From: Basidiobolus meristosporus CBS 931.73
Lineage: Eukaryota; Basidiobolomycota; Basidiobolomycetes; Basidiobolales; Basidiobolaceae
NCBI GenBank assembly: GCA_002104905.1
Contig: MCFE01000339.1
Coordinates: 1-64,000 of the forward strand
Direction: 5' to 3'
DNA: 64,000 bases
This document shows positions 20,713-32,800 of the stretch, piece by piece (positions within the stretch are counted from its first letter, which is position 1; each line of letters begins with the position of its first letter). The translations under genes and the position numbers were made by a program. The notes under the pieces are model-generated. The model made no database searches. It worked only from the letters and a program-made list of their open reading frames with translations, and had not been told where the DNA came from.

Positions 20713-23165
20713 CTCATACTCAACTAAGTGCTGATACTGACAAGTCCTTATTTAGACCTAGGATATTCAAATTTGTCTCTAGCTAATGATTTTGTAACAT
20801 ATGTTGGCAATCATTTCATCTGTAGAGCAGTAAACTAAGTGAGCTAGGTTATTCTCTATATCTTCACATATGAGATGATGTCTAATATCTATGTGCTTAG
20901 TTCTAGAATGAAAAGTTGGATTTCTACCTAAATGTATACACTCTTGATTATCTTCAATTAAAGTAATAGGCACTTTTTGACATAAGCCTAAATCTGTAAA
21001 AAGCTTTCTTAACCCCATTGCTTCTTTTGTAGCCTCACAGGCTGCCAAATACTCTGCCTCTGTGGCTGAAAGTGCTGCAGTTGGTTGCTTAGGGCAAACT
21101 TTATTACTAAGTAGTAACTGAGTCCTCCTAGATTGATCATCCTGAACTCTTTATTTAGGCTGGATTCAGTCTCTTCCAATGTTTTATGGTTATTGGCTGC
21201 TATAACAAAGTTATAAACATGTAGAGCTAATAGAACTGAACTTGTTTTATCTGGCTTATAGTACATTATATAGTCAGCAGTGCTCCTTTGGAAGCTCAAA
21301 GATTCCAAATAAAAATCTATCTTGCAATTCCTGGCTCTTGGTGATTGTTTAAGTCCATGTAGAGACTTTTAAGCTTGCATATCAAATGGGGGTTATCTTG
21401 GAGAGCAAGCCCAACAAGCTGGTCCATATACACTGCCTCATCAAATTCCCCACTCACAAATGCAGTTTTTACATCCATTTGATATATAAAAAAATAATAT
21501 CTGGCTGCAATAGCCAATGTCAATCCAACAAAACTAAGCTTGGCTAATGGCGGAAAGGTACCAGAATAGTCAGGTTGTTTGTTTGAGAGTATCCTTTGGC
21601 CACAAGTCTTGCTTTGTATCATGCAATTGTATCATCAGCCTTAAATTTTGTCTTAAAGGACAATTGACATTCAGTTGATTATTGGTTGATTGGTAATTTG
21701 ACTAAGTCAAGTGCATATGGAGATTTTTTAAGCTTCCAGACCAAAAGAGGGTTATTTTGATCTAAAAATCAATCTGCATGGATCATATATGTTGTAAAAA
21801 TTAGTAATTCCACCTAAATATTCACCTAATATAATCACTTAGATCATTACCCTCAAATCCTAGAGAATACTGATCAAATTCCTTGTTGGGATTTACTCAG
21901 AAAATTTCCACCAAAATACCAGGTAACCAGAATATGAAAATTTTCAAAATTGTCCAAACAGCCCCAAACTTTGCACACATGTTCTTGGGATCTTCCTTAA
22001 CCTATTTTATGTGTTTGTAATGCCAAGACTAGGTAAATGTACAAATACTACTTTTACATTCAATAAATCATTAATTGAAAACCATATAATCTACTTGTTC
22101 TCCCAATCACTTCCAATATCTCCAAGACTCTTACAACAATATTCACATCCTCATCCAGCTCTTCATTCAAGAATGCAGCCTTTATATTCATCTGACTCAT
22201 AAAAAGCTTATATTTAGCTGCAATAGACAATATTAATCTGATGGAGTTAATCTCGACTACTAGTGAAAAAGTCTCAGTATAGTCAAGTCCTTTTATTTGA
22301 GAATATCCTTTGGCCACAAGTTCTACTTGGCATCTTGCAATTGTACTATCAGCCTTGTATTTGGTCTTAAAGATCCATATGCATCCAATTGCTTTTTGGC
22401 CAATTGGTTATTAGACCAAGTCCCAAGTTTGATTTTCCATCAGGGCCTGATACTACTCAGTTATTGCAGATTGCCAAAACTTTGTTTGATGGCTATTTAG
22501 GGCCTCTTTTACAGTCTGAGATTCACCAGTATGGACTGAATAAGCATAGGCTAAGTTTGTACACTCATTGATTAGTAATTTGGGCTATTTCTTTCCCAGT
22601 TGGATCTCCTGGCATTTGATACTGGAATGGTCACTTTCTGGGATAGTCCTGTGCACTGATTCAGCCTGAACCACAATTGTAGAGTCCTCTTGGGAAAAAA
22701 CTTCTCATTTTTATGCTCTTATATAATTCTGACTATTTGTGGACTTGAGATCAAATTTTTGTTACCATCAGATGTCACTTTTTGTGAAAATTTTGAGTTT
22801 TCATCAAGCAACACGTATCTGGACTTGCTCAGCATCTTTGCTGTGGAATTGTAGAGTCTGTATGATCTACTCTCATTGCATTAGCCCAAAAATATGCATT
22901 TTACACTTGTTGGCTCAAGTTTTGACTAGTTTCTGCGCAACTTTTTGGTATATGCTGAGCACCCAAATATTCTTAGATGTTCTGCACTAGGTCTGAATCC
23001 ATACAATGCTTCAGATGGAGTAGAATCACAAAGTGCTCTGCTATAACTCCTATTTTTAAGGTATACAGCTATGGTAACTAATTTTGCCCAAAAATGATAG
23101 AATAATTTTTGATCATGGAAAACAGAACTTGCCATATCAGCCGTAAATCTATTTGCACACTCTGC
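20713..23165 (-). pseudogene. Inverted Copia-1 pol, interrupted by a solo LTR
   Basis: Minus-strand pol, read from right to left, runs from the integrase 3' part (about 23165-22600) through the reverse transcriptase start (GYSQIKGLDYTETF at 22317-22139). It resumes after the LTR with MDVKTAFVSGEFDEAVY (21622-21317), then 21308-21009, and RNase H (NQECIHLGRNPTFHSRTKHI, 21048-20779). It has many stops and shifts. The LTR at 21790-22138 splits it. The 5' end is lost at about 23165, where Tnp2-transposon sequence begins. Confidence 0.75.
21790..22138 (+). repeat. Solo Copia-1 LTR (insertion alpha, left)
   Basis: This is a 349-bp LTR from TGTTGTAAAAATTAG to CTTACAACA. The left flank is ATATA and the right flank ATATT. 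ATATA is also exactly the flank to the right of the LTR at 28140-28488, which matters for the duplication model given in the findings. Confidence 0.8.
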
Positions 23166-23434
23166 TACTCCATTTGCTGATAAACAATATTAGCATGGTA
23201 TTGTTGCGGTCTTTTTGCTCTCTATAACTATTTTAAGTGGATCCAGTTGGCCAGGACATCCAATTACCTTATATAGCAAGAAACATGACGGTACTTCAAC
23301 AGCCTCACAGCAAGACTCTGATGGCATTATAGTGGCAGTATGATGGGCTACCACTGGTTCTGTACAATACTACCATACCAGTTTACCAAATGGTATTTCC
23401 TTTTTCTACCTCCCCTTGTGCAATTCATATATTC
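23166..23434 (-). pseudogene. Tnp2-transposon tail fragment (first copy)
   Basis: On the minus strand it matches the 3' part of the Tnp2 gene region of copy C (about 45885-46130), for example around the GCACAAGGGGAGGTAG segment. A near copy lies at 29537-29808. It ends with TATTC directly before the LTR at 23435. Confidence 0.65.
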
Positions 23435-23782
23435 TGTTGTAAAATTTGTATTTCCACCTAAATATTCACCTAACTTAACCACTTAAATCATTACCTTCAT
23501 ATCCTAGAGAATACAGACCAAATTCCTTGTTGGGATTTACTCCAAATATTTTCACCAAAGTACCAGGTACCCAGAACATGAAAATTCTCAAAGTTGTCCA
23601 AACAGCCCCAAACCTTGCCCACATGTTCTTGGGATCTTCCTAAGACTATTCTGCGTGTTTTTTATGCCAAGACCATGTGAAAGTATAAATACTTCTTTTA
23701 CATTCAATAAATCATTAAGTGAAAACCACATAATCTACTTGTTCTCCCAATCACTTCCAATATCTCCAAGACTCTTACAAAA

Positions 23783-23795
23783 GGTTATGAGCCCC
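23783..23795 (+). other. Copia-1 primer binding site overlapping the gag start codon
   Basis: GGTTATGAGCCCC directly follows the LTR. GGTTATGAGCCC is the complement of GGGCTCATAACC, the anticodon arm of eukaryotic initiator tRNA-Met. The ATG at 23787 is in frame with gag. The second copy has the same arrangement at 30157-30169. Priming by a half tRNA-iMet is established for Drosophila copia; here it is inferred from complementarity. Confidence 0.7.
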
Positions 23796-24551
23796 AAGCT
23801 GTCACTCTCTGCAGTGTCTACTACGGCTATTACTGGAATTTTTCCCTCTGCTGAAAAGTTGGATGGATCTAATTACCAAGTGTGGAAGGTGAAGATGAAG
23901 ATGCTGCTACAACAAAGAGACCTTTGGGATATTGTCATAGGAGAAGAATGCCCTCCTAAAAACATGGGAGAGGAAGCCTTGAAGTATCAGAAGAAAGCAC
24001 AAAGTGCCTTTAACTGCATTTGCCTTAATGTTAAAGACAAATTGCTAATTCAGTGCTCAAGAGCAAAAACGGCAAAGAATGCCGGGAAAGCATTAGAAGA
24101 CACCTACAAGTCATGTTCAGCTGCTAAGAAAATGTATCTGAGACAAAAATTCTTTACTACAAATATGCTGCCAGGAGAAGCAATGAAAAATCTAATTAAC
24201 AGAACTACCCTGCTGGTGGGTGAGATGGAATCTGTGAACATACCAACTACTGATGAGGATGTGATAGTTACCATCCTGAATAGCCTGACAGACAAGTTTC
24301 AGGGCCTTGTATCAGCCCTACAGTCCAGAACTGAAGATTTGACCTTAGATTGTATACATGGAAGGCTCCTGGATGAAGAATTAAGAAAATCAAGCGCATA
24401 TAAGAAGGAAGAAGAAAATGCTTTAATAAGCAATGATAACAAACAAAGGAGGTACCCAAGACCCTACAAAAGCAACAGCAACCTGTTTCTCAACTACTGC
24501 AAAAGGAAAGGACACATATCAGACCGGTGTCTCAAAAAGAAGGATAATTAG
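23787..24551 (+). pseudogene. Copia-1 gag (first copy)
   Basis: The open frame starts MSPKLSLSA in the primer site and runs 254 codons to a TAG at 24549. It shows the Copia capsid block (KLDGSNYQVWKVKMKMLL, residues ~30-47) and a zinc knuckle near the end, here NYCKRKGHISDRC. The first knuckle Cys is lost (Leu instead; the second copy keeps CNYCKRKGHISDRC). The terminal TAG stands where the second copy has CAG, so gag and pol were one frame and this stop is probably a C-to-T mutation. Confidence 0.8.
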
Positions 24552-27500
24552 CAAATGAAGCCTGAATACAAAAATGCTGCAACAGCTGAAGATAGACTAT
24601 TCATATCTGCACTAAATATGACCACAAACAAGGATTCTCAGATGTGGTATGTTGACTCTGGAGCATCTCAACACTTTATGCACCAAAAAGAACTTTTTAC
24701 CCAATATCAAGAAATTCCAATTAGAAGGTTTTCATGGGTGACAATAGAACACTTGATGCAGTGGGAGAAGGAACTATCCAAGTAACCCTAAGAAGCAGTG
24801 AAGGAAGCCATACACTGACCTTTAAAGAAGTACTCTATGTACCAGAAATTGCCAAGAACCTACTATCTGTAGGCAAGGCCACAGCAGAAGGACTCAGTTT
24901 CAGCTTTGATAATTCTGGATGCAAGATCACTAATCAAAATGGTGCCCATATTGCTTTGGGCATCAGAGATCAGAATCTATACAAGTTGACTTATATTCCA
25001 TCATATTTGGAAGCCAATATAAGAAACTTAAATGAAGAAACACCAATGCTTTGGCACAGGAGATTTGGGCACATCAATTTGATTATTTGCGCAAAATGAT
25101 CAAAGATCAGCTAATTTCTGGAGTAAAAATTGATCCCCCAGCTAATTTGGAGCACTGTGAAGCCTGCATATATGGGAAACAAGCCAGACAACCGTTCAAG
25201 AGCTCTGGGCTGATCCAAACTAAAAGAAAATTAGATCTAATTCACTCAGATATGTGTGGACCTATGCAAAATTTATTCTTAGGCAGGATGAAGTATTTAA
25301 TCACTCTTACTAATGATTATACAAGATACGCATGGGTCTACTTCATGGAGAGAAAGAAAGAAGCTTTGTCTAAGCTCAGGGAGTTTAAAGCCATGGTGGA
25401 GAGAGAAACTGGTGAAAAAATTAAGAAAATACACTCTGACAATGGTGGAGAATATACCTCAAAACTCTTCATCCACTTCTGCAAAATTCATGGGATAAAG
25501 CAAGAGACTACTGTACTATACTCCCCAAAGCAAAATGGAGTAGCAGAATGTGCTGACAGATCAATAATTGATATGGCAAGATCTATGATCCATGATCAAA
25601 AATTATCCTATGATTTTTGGGCGGAATCAGTTGCTACTGCTGTATACCTTAAAAATAGGAGTTATAACAGAATACTTTGTCATTCTACTCCACTTGGTGG
25701 GTTATTACCAACTGTACTTGGTGAGTGGGAGAGCTTGTAGGTCAAGTCAGTACCACTTGGTTCAGAATAGCTTCTGATAGAAGGTAGCAAGGTAATAAAG
25801 ACTTGTGTTTTTTCCGTCCCAAATATCTCTGTCTTGGTTCAATTGGGTACATATATATATCACTTGGGGGGGGGCTTAGATAATAGTCAATGTGTTATAA
25901 AATAGGGGTGTGAACACCTTCCTGTTATGGTAAGTGTTCTAACTAGATAAGGGTAAGGATAGGAGGGAGGGTGCATTGGGGAATCATAGGGAGGATACTG
26001 GGGGACTTTGGGTAGGACTCTGGGGAGAACTCTTGGGCAAAGAGTGGGTACTGTATTGAGTACTCACACACTTGAAGCATGGTATGGATACAGACCAAGT
26101 GCAGAACATCTAAGAATATTTGGGTGTTCAGCATATGCCAAAAAACTGGCCGGAAATCAGTCAAAATTTGAGCCAAAAAGTGTAAAATGCATATTCTTGG
26201 GCTACTGTAATGAGAGTAAGGCATACAGACTCTACAATACCAAAGTAAAGAGGCTGATCAAGTCCAGGGATGTGTTGTTTGATGAAAACTCAAAATTTTC
26301 ACAAAAAATGACATCACATGATGACAAAAATTTGATCTCAAGTCTACCAATTGTCAGGATTGAATCAGAGCAAAACAATGGAGATTTTTTCACTCCAGAG
26401 GACTCTACAACTGTGGCTCAGCCAGAATAAGTGCCAAGGAATATCTCAGAAGTGATCATTCCAGCATCAAATGCCCGGAGATCCAATTGGACAAGAAATA
26501 GCCTAAATAACTATATCAATGAGGGTACAAATTTAGCCTATGCTTATTCAGTCCATATTGATGAGCCCCAACTGTAAAGGAGGCCCTAAATAGCTCTCAG
26601 ACAAGGTTTTGGAGATCTGCAATGACTGAGGAATATCAGGCCCTGATGGAAAATCAAACTTGGGACTTAGTCAAGTTACTAATCAGCCAAAAATCAATTG
26701 GATGTAGATGGGTCTTCAAGATAAAATACAAGGCTGATGGTACAATAGAGATATAAAGCAAGACTTGTAGCCAAAGGATACTCTCAAACAAAAGAACGTG
26801 ACTATACTGAGACCTTTGCACCGGTAGCCAAGTTTAATTCCATCAGATTAATATTGGCTATTGCAGCATATTATAAGTTTTTTATTCATCAAATGGATGC
26901 AAAACTGCATTTTTGATTTGAGAACTTTATGAGGACGTGTATATGGACCAGCCTGATGGGTTTGTTGACCAAGATAACCCTCATTTGGTCTGAAAGCTTA
27001 AAAAGTCACTATATGGTCTCAAACAATCACCAACAGCCTGGAATTGCAAGATAGATTCTTATCTGGAATCTTTGAGTTTCAAAAGGAATAATGCTGACTA
27101 TAATATATACTATAAGCCAGATAGAGCATATCCAGCTCTAATAGCTCTATATGTGGATGATCTTATTATAGCCGCCAATAACCTAGAAACATTGGAAGAG
27201 ACTAAATCCAGCCTATCTAAGGAGTTCAAGATGTCCAATCTAGGAGAGCTCAGTTACTACTTAGGGGTTAAGTTCTCCATAGACAGAAGTGCCCAGACTA
27301 TAACCCTAAGTCAATCCAAGTATATTCAAGATATACTAAAGAAGTTCCAAATAGAAGACTGTAAACTGGCAGCTACCCCAATGGAGACAAGCCTTAACTT
27401 GGCCAAAACTCAACCAAATCAAGAGAGCTTGGTGCCATCTGAGAGCCCTGACTTTCCTATCAATCTATGGTTAGCATTCTGATGTATATCATGCTTGGAA

Positions 27501-28128
27501 CATGTCCAGATATCTCATACTCAGTGGGAGTTGTCAGCCAACATAATTGGAACTATGGATCTGATCATATTGCAGCAGTTAAGCGGATTCTTAGATACCT
27601 AAAAGGAACTGCTGATATCTGCCTAAGATACACTTATAAAGATTCAGAACAGGATCTTGTGGGATACTCTGATGCTGATTGGTGACAAAGTTTAGAAGAC
27701 AGAAGATCCACCACAGGATGCACCTTTCTTTACTGTAAAGGAGCAATTTCATGGAATTCAAGAAAGCAACCAGCTGTAGCTCTTTCTACCACAGAGGCAG
27801 CGTACATGGCAGCCTGTGAAGCTACAAAAGAGGCAATGTAGTTAAGAAAACTTTTTACAGATTTAGGCCTATGTCAGAAAATGCCTATTACTTATTTCAA
27901 GATAATCAAGGATGTATACAACTAGGTAGAAATCCAACTTTTCATGCTAGAACCAATCACATAGATATTAGACATCATTTCATATGTGAAGCTATAGAGA
28001 ATAACTTGGTTAGCTTAGTTTACTGTCCTACAGATGAAATGATTGCAGACATATTTACCAAACCATTAGCTAGAGACAAGTTTGAATATCTTGGGTCAAA
28101 ATTAGGACTAGTCAGTATGAACATTTAG
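24552..28128 (+). pseudogene. Copia-1 pol (first copy): protease, integrase, RT, RNase H
   Basis: In order: protease WYVDSGASQHF (~24646); integrase with an HHCC zinc region (LWHRRFGHIN ... CEACIYGKQARQ) and a catalytic core with DLIHSDMCGP, HSDNGGEYTS and QNGVAECADR (25051-25695); after the inserted LTR, the integrase C-terminal part (26074-26430); RT with YVDDLIIAANN (~27151); and RNase H (27467-28128). It has several frameshifts and stops (for example at ~26428 and ~27684), so it is inactive. Confidence 0.82.
25696..26068 (+). repeat. Solo LTR of a third family (LTR-3) inside Copia-1 integrase
   Basis: 373 bp are flanked by perfect 5-bp duplications CACTT (25691-25695 and 26069-26073). 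The insert is absent from the second Copia copy. It starts GGTGGGTTATTAC (TGTGGG in the inverted copy at 36448, so the first base has mutated) and ends ACTCACA. An AATAAA signal lies near 25795. Confidence 0.8.
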
Positions 28129-28488
28129 CTGAGTGGGAGTGTTGTAAAAATTTGTAATTCCATCTAAATATTAACCTAACTTAGTTACTTAGATCATCAC
28201 CCTCAAATCCTAGAGATTACTGACCAAATTCTTTGTTGGGATTTACTTGCAATATTTTCACCAAAATGCCAGGTACCCAAAACATGAAAATTCTCAAAGT
28301 TGTCCAAACAGCCCCAAACTTTGCACACATGTTCTTGCAACCTTCCTTAACCTATTCTACGTGTTTGTAATGCCAAGACTAGGTAAAAGTATAAATACTA
28401 CTTTTACATTCAATAAATCATAAAGTGAAAACCACATAATCTACTTGTTCCCCCAATCACTTCCAATATCTCCAAGACTCTTACAACA

Positions 28489-29533
28489 ATATACACATCC
28501 TCATCAAGTTAGTCATTCAAGAATGCAGTCTTTATATTCATTTGATGCATAAAAAGCTTATATTTGGTTGCAATAGACAATATTAATCTGATGGAGTTAA
28601 TCTTGGCTACTAGTGAAAAGGTCTCAGTATAGTCAAGTCCTTTTATTTGGGAACATCCTTTGGCCACAAGTCCTACTTGGCATCTTGCAATTGTACTATC
28701 AGCATTGAATTTAGTCTGAAAGATCCATATGCATCCAATTGCGTTTTGGACAATTGGTTATTAGACCAAGTCCCAAGTTTGATCTTCCATCAGGGCCTGA
28801 TACTACTCAGTTATTGCAGATTGCCAAAACTTTGTCTGATGGCTATTTAGAGCCTCTTTTACAGTCTGAGGTTCACCAGTATGGATGGAATAAGCATAGG
28901 CAAAGTTTGTGCCCTCATTGATATAGCAATTTGGGCTATTTCTTTCCCAGTTGGATCTCCTGGCATTTAATACTGGAATGGTCACTTTCTGGGATAGTCC
29001 TGGGCACTGATTCAGCCTGAAACACAGTTGTAGAGTCCTCTTGAGTGAATAACCTTGCATTCTTTTGCTCTGATATAATTCTGAATATTGGCGGACTTGA
29101 TATCAAATTTTTGTTACCATCAGATGTCACTTTTTGTGAAAATTTTGAGTTTTCATCAAACAACACATATCTGGACTTGCTCAGCATCTTTACTGTGGAA
29201 TTGTAGAGTTTGTATGATCTACTCTCATTGCAGTAGCCCAAAAATATGCATTTTACACTTGTTGGCTCAAGTTTTGACTGGTTTCTGCGCAACTTTTTGG
29301 TATATGCTGGGCACCCAAATATTCTTAGATGTTCTGCACTGGGTCTGTATCCATACAATGCTTCAGATGGAGTAGAATCACAGAGTGCTCTGCTATAACT
29401 CCTATTTTTAAGGTATACAGCTATGGTAACTAATTTTGCCCAAAAATCATAGGATAATTTTTGATCATGGAAAACAGAACTTGCCGTATCAACTGTAAAT
29501 CTATTTGCACATTCTGCTACTCCATTTGCTGAT
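28489..29533 (-). pseudogene. Inverted Copia-1 pol fragment (second copy)
   Basis: This is a close homologue of 22139-23165. It includes the minus-strand integrase C-terminal part (YGYRPSAEHLRIFGCPAYTK near 29350). It starts directly at ATATA after the LTR at 28488. Confidence 0.75.
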
Positions 29534-29536
29534 AAA

Positions 29537-29808
29537 CAATATTTTATTGGTGCTGTGACAATATTAGCATGGTATTGTTGCAGTCTTTTTGCTCTCTAAA
29601 ACTATTTTAAGTGGATCCAGTTGGCCAGGACATCCAATTACCTTATAGAGCAAGAAACATGACGGTACTTCAACAGCCTCACAGCAAGACTCTGATGGCA
29701 TTATAGTGGCAGTATGATTGGCTACCACTGGTTCTGTACAATACTACCGTACCAGTTTACCAAATGGTATTTCCTTTTTCTACCTCCCCTTGTGCAATTC
29801 ATATATTC
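29537..29808 (-). pseudogene. Tnp2-transposon tail fragment (second copy)
   Basis: This is a close homologue of 23166-23434, ending in TATTC before the LTR at 29809. Together with 33837-36250 it forms the 3' part of transposon copy B, split by the Copia element 29809-33836. Confidence 0.65.
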
Positions 29809-32800
29809 TGTTGTAAAATTTGTATTTCCACCTAAATATTCACCTAACTTAATCACTTAAATCATTACCTTCATATCCTAGAGAATACAGACCAAATTCC
29901 TTGTTGGGACTTACTCAGAATATTATAACCAAAGTACCAGGTACCCAGAACATGAAAATTCTCAAAGTTGTCCAAACAGCCCCAAACTCTGCACACACGT
30001 TCTTGGGACCTCCCTAAGACTATTCTATGTGTGCTTTATGCCAAGACCATGTGAAAGTATAAATACTACTTTTACAATCAATAAATCATTAAGTGAAAAC
30101 CACATAATCTACTTGTTCTCCCAATCACTTCCAATATCTCCAAGACTCTTACAAAAGGTTATGAGCCCCAAGCTGTCACTCTCTGCAGTGTCTACTACTG
30201 CTATTACTGGAATTTTTCCCTCTGCTGAAAAGTTAGATGGATCTAACTACCATGTGTGGAAGGTGAAGATGAAGATGCTGCTACAAGAAAGAGACCTTTG
30301 GGATATTGTCAAAGGAGAAGAATTCTCTCCTAAAAATGTGGGAGAGGAAGCTTTGAAGTACTAGAAAAAAGAACAAAGTGCCTTTAACTGCATTTGCCTT
30401 CATGTTAAAGACAAATTGCTAATTCAGTGCTCAAGAGCAAAACAGCAAAGAATGCCTGGAAGGCATTAGAAGACACCTACCAGTCATGTTCAGCTGCTAA
30501 GAAAATGTATCTGAGACCAAAATTCTTTACTACAAAGATGCTGCCAGGAGAAGCTCTGAAAATTCTCATTAACAGAATTACCCTGCTGGTAGATGAGATG
30601 TAATCTGTGGGCATACCAACTACTGATGAGGATGTGATAGTTACCATCCTGAATAGCCTGACAGACAAGTTTCAGGGCCTTGTATTAGCCCTAGAGTCCA
30701 GAACTGAAGATTTGACCTTAAATTATTTATATGGAAGGCTCATGGATGAAGAATTAAGAAAATCAGGCGCCAATAAGAAGGAAGAAGAAAATGCTTTAAT
30801 AAGCAATGATAACCAACAAAGGAGGTACCCAAGACCCTACAAAGGCAACAGCAACCTGTTTTGTAACTACTGCAAAAGGAAAGGACACATATCAGACCGG
30901 TGTCTCAAAAAGAAAGATAATCAGCAAATGAAGCCTGAATACAAAAATGCTGCAACAGCTGAAGATAGACTATTCATATCTGCACTAAATATGGCCACAA
31001 ACAAGGATTCTGAGATGTGATATGTTGACTCTGGAGCATCTCAACAATTTACATACCAAAAAGTGCTTTTTACCCAATATCAAGAAATTCAAATTAAGAA
31101 GGTTTTCATGAGTGACAATAGAACACTTGATAGAGTGGGAGAAGGAACTATCCAAGTAAACCTAAGAAGCAGTGAAGGAAGCCATACACTGACCTTTAAA
31201 GAAGTACTCTATGTACCAGTAATAGCCAAGAACCTACTATCTGTAAGCAAGGCCACTGCAAAAGGACTAAGTTTCAGCTTTGACAATTCTGGATGCAAGA
31301 GCACTTATCAAAATGGTGCCCATATTGCTTTGGGCATCAGAGATCAGAATCTATACAAGTTGACTTATATTCCATCATATTTGGAAGCCAATATAAGTAA
31401 CTTAAATGAAGAAACACCAATGCTCTGGCACAGGAAATTTGGGCACATCAATTTTGATTATTTGCGCAAAATGATCAAAGATCAGCTAATTTCTGGAGTA
31501 AAAATTGATCCCCCAGCCAGTTTGGAGCACTGTAAAGCCTGGATATATGGGAAACAAGCCAGACAACTGCTCAAGAGCTCTAGGCTGATCCAAACTAAGA
31601 AAAAATTAGATCTAATTCACTCAGATCTGTGTGGACCTATGCAAAATTTATTCTTAGGCGGAATGTAGTATTTAATCACTCTTACTGATGATTATACAAG
31701 ATACGCATAGGTATACTTCATGGAGAGAAAGAAGAAGCTCTGTCTAAGTTCAGGGAGTTTAAAGCCATGGTGGAGAGAGAAACTGATGAAAAAATCAAGA
31801 AAATGCGTATTGGCAATGGTGGAGGATATACCTCAAAACTTGTCATCCACTTCTGCAAAATTCATGGGATGAAGCAAGAGACTACTGTACCATACTCCCC
31901 ACAGAAGAATGCAGTAGCAGAACATGCTAACAGATCAACAATTGATATGGCAAGATCTATGATCCATCATCAAATATTATCCTATGATTTTTGGGTGGAA
32001 TCATTTGACATTGCTGTATATCTTGAGAATAGGAGTTATAACAGAATACTTCATGATTCTACTTCATTTTAAGCAAGATATGGATACAGACCAAGTGCAC
32101 AACATCTAAGAATATTTGGGTGTACAGCATATGCCAAGAAACTTCCCAAAAATCAGTTAAAATTTAAGCCAAAAAGTGCAAATGCATATTTTTGGCCTAC
32201 TGCAATGAGAGTATAGCATACAGCTAAGCTTTTTATTCATCAATTGTATGTAAAAACTGCATTTTTGAATGGAGAACTTGATGAGGACGTGTATATAAAC
32301 TAGCCTGGTGGGTTTGCTGACCAAGATAACCCTCATTTGGTCTGCAAGCTTAAAAAGCCACTATATGGTCTCCAATAATCACCAAGAGCCTGGAATTGCA
32401 AGATAGATTCTTATTTGGAATATTTGGGTTTCAAAAGGAGTAATGCTGACTATAGTATATACTATAAGCCAGATAGAGCAAGTCCAGTTCTAATAGCTCT
32501 ATATGTGGATGATCTTATTATAGCCACCAATAACCTAGAAACATTGGAAGAGACTAAATCCAGTCTATCTAAGGAGTTCAAGATGTCCAATCCAGGAGAG
32601 CTCAGTTACTAATTAGGGGTTAAGTTCTCCATAGACAGAAGTGCCCAGACTATAACCCTAAGTCAATCCAAGTATATTCAAGATATACTAAAGAAGTTCC
32701 AAAAGGAAGACTGTAAACCGGCAGCTATCCCAATGGAGACAAACCTTAACTTGGTCAAAACTCAGCCAAATCAAGAGAGCTTGGTGCTATCTGAAAGCTC

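Larger units (their letters stand above)
23435..28488 (+). mobile_element. Copia-1 element, nearly full length (first tandem copy)
   Basis: The 5' LTR is 23435-23782 and the 3' LTR 28140-28488. A primer site GGTTATGAGCCCC lies at 23783-23795 and a purine tract GAGTGGGAG ends at 28139. Gag, protease, integrase, RT and RNase H follow in Copia order. A foreign solo LTR sits in the integrase region (25696-26068). The left flank TATTC and the right flank ATATA do not match, so this is not a simple insertion (see findings). Confidence 0.85.

Noticed and set aside
24549-24551. Programmed stop readthrough (TAG) between gag and pol in Copia-1
   Set aside because: The second copy has CAG at the same place in the same frame, so mutation is the simpler explanation.
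21790-28488. Reading 21790-28488 as one long Copia element with an extra inverted segment
   Set aside because: The flank pattern (ATATA and TATTC) and the LTR at 23435 show two insertions and a duplication instead.
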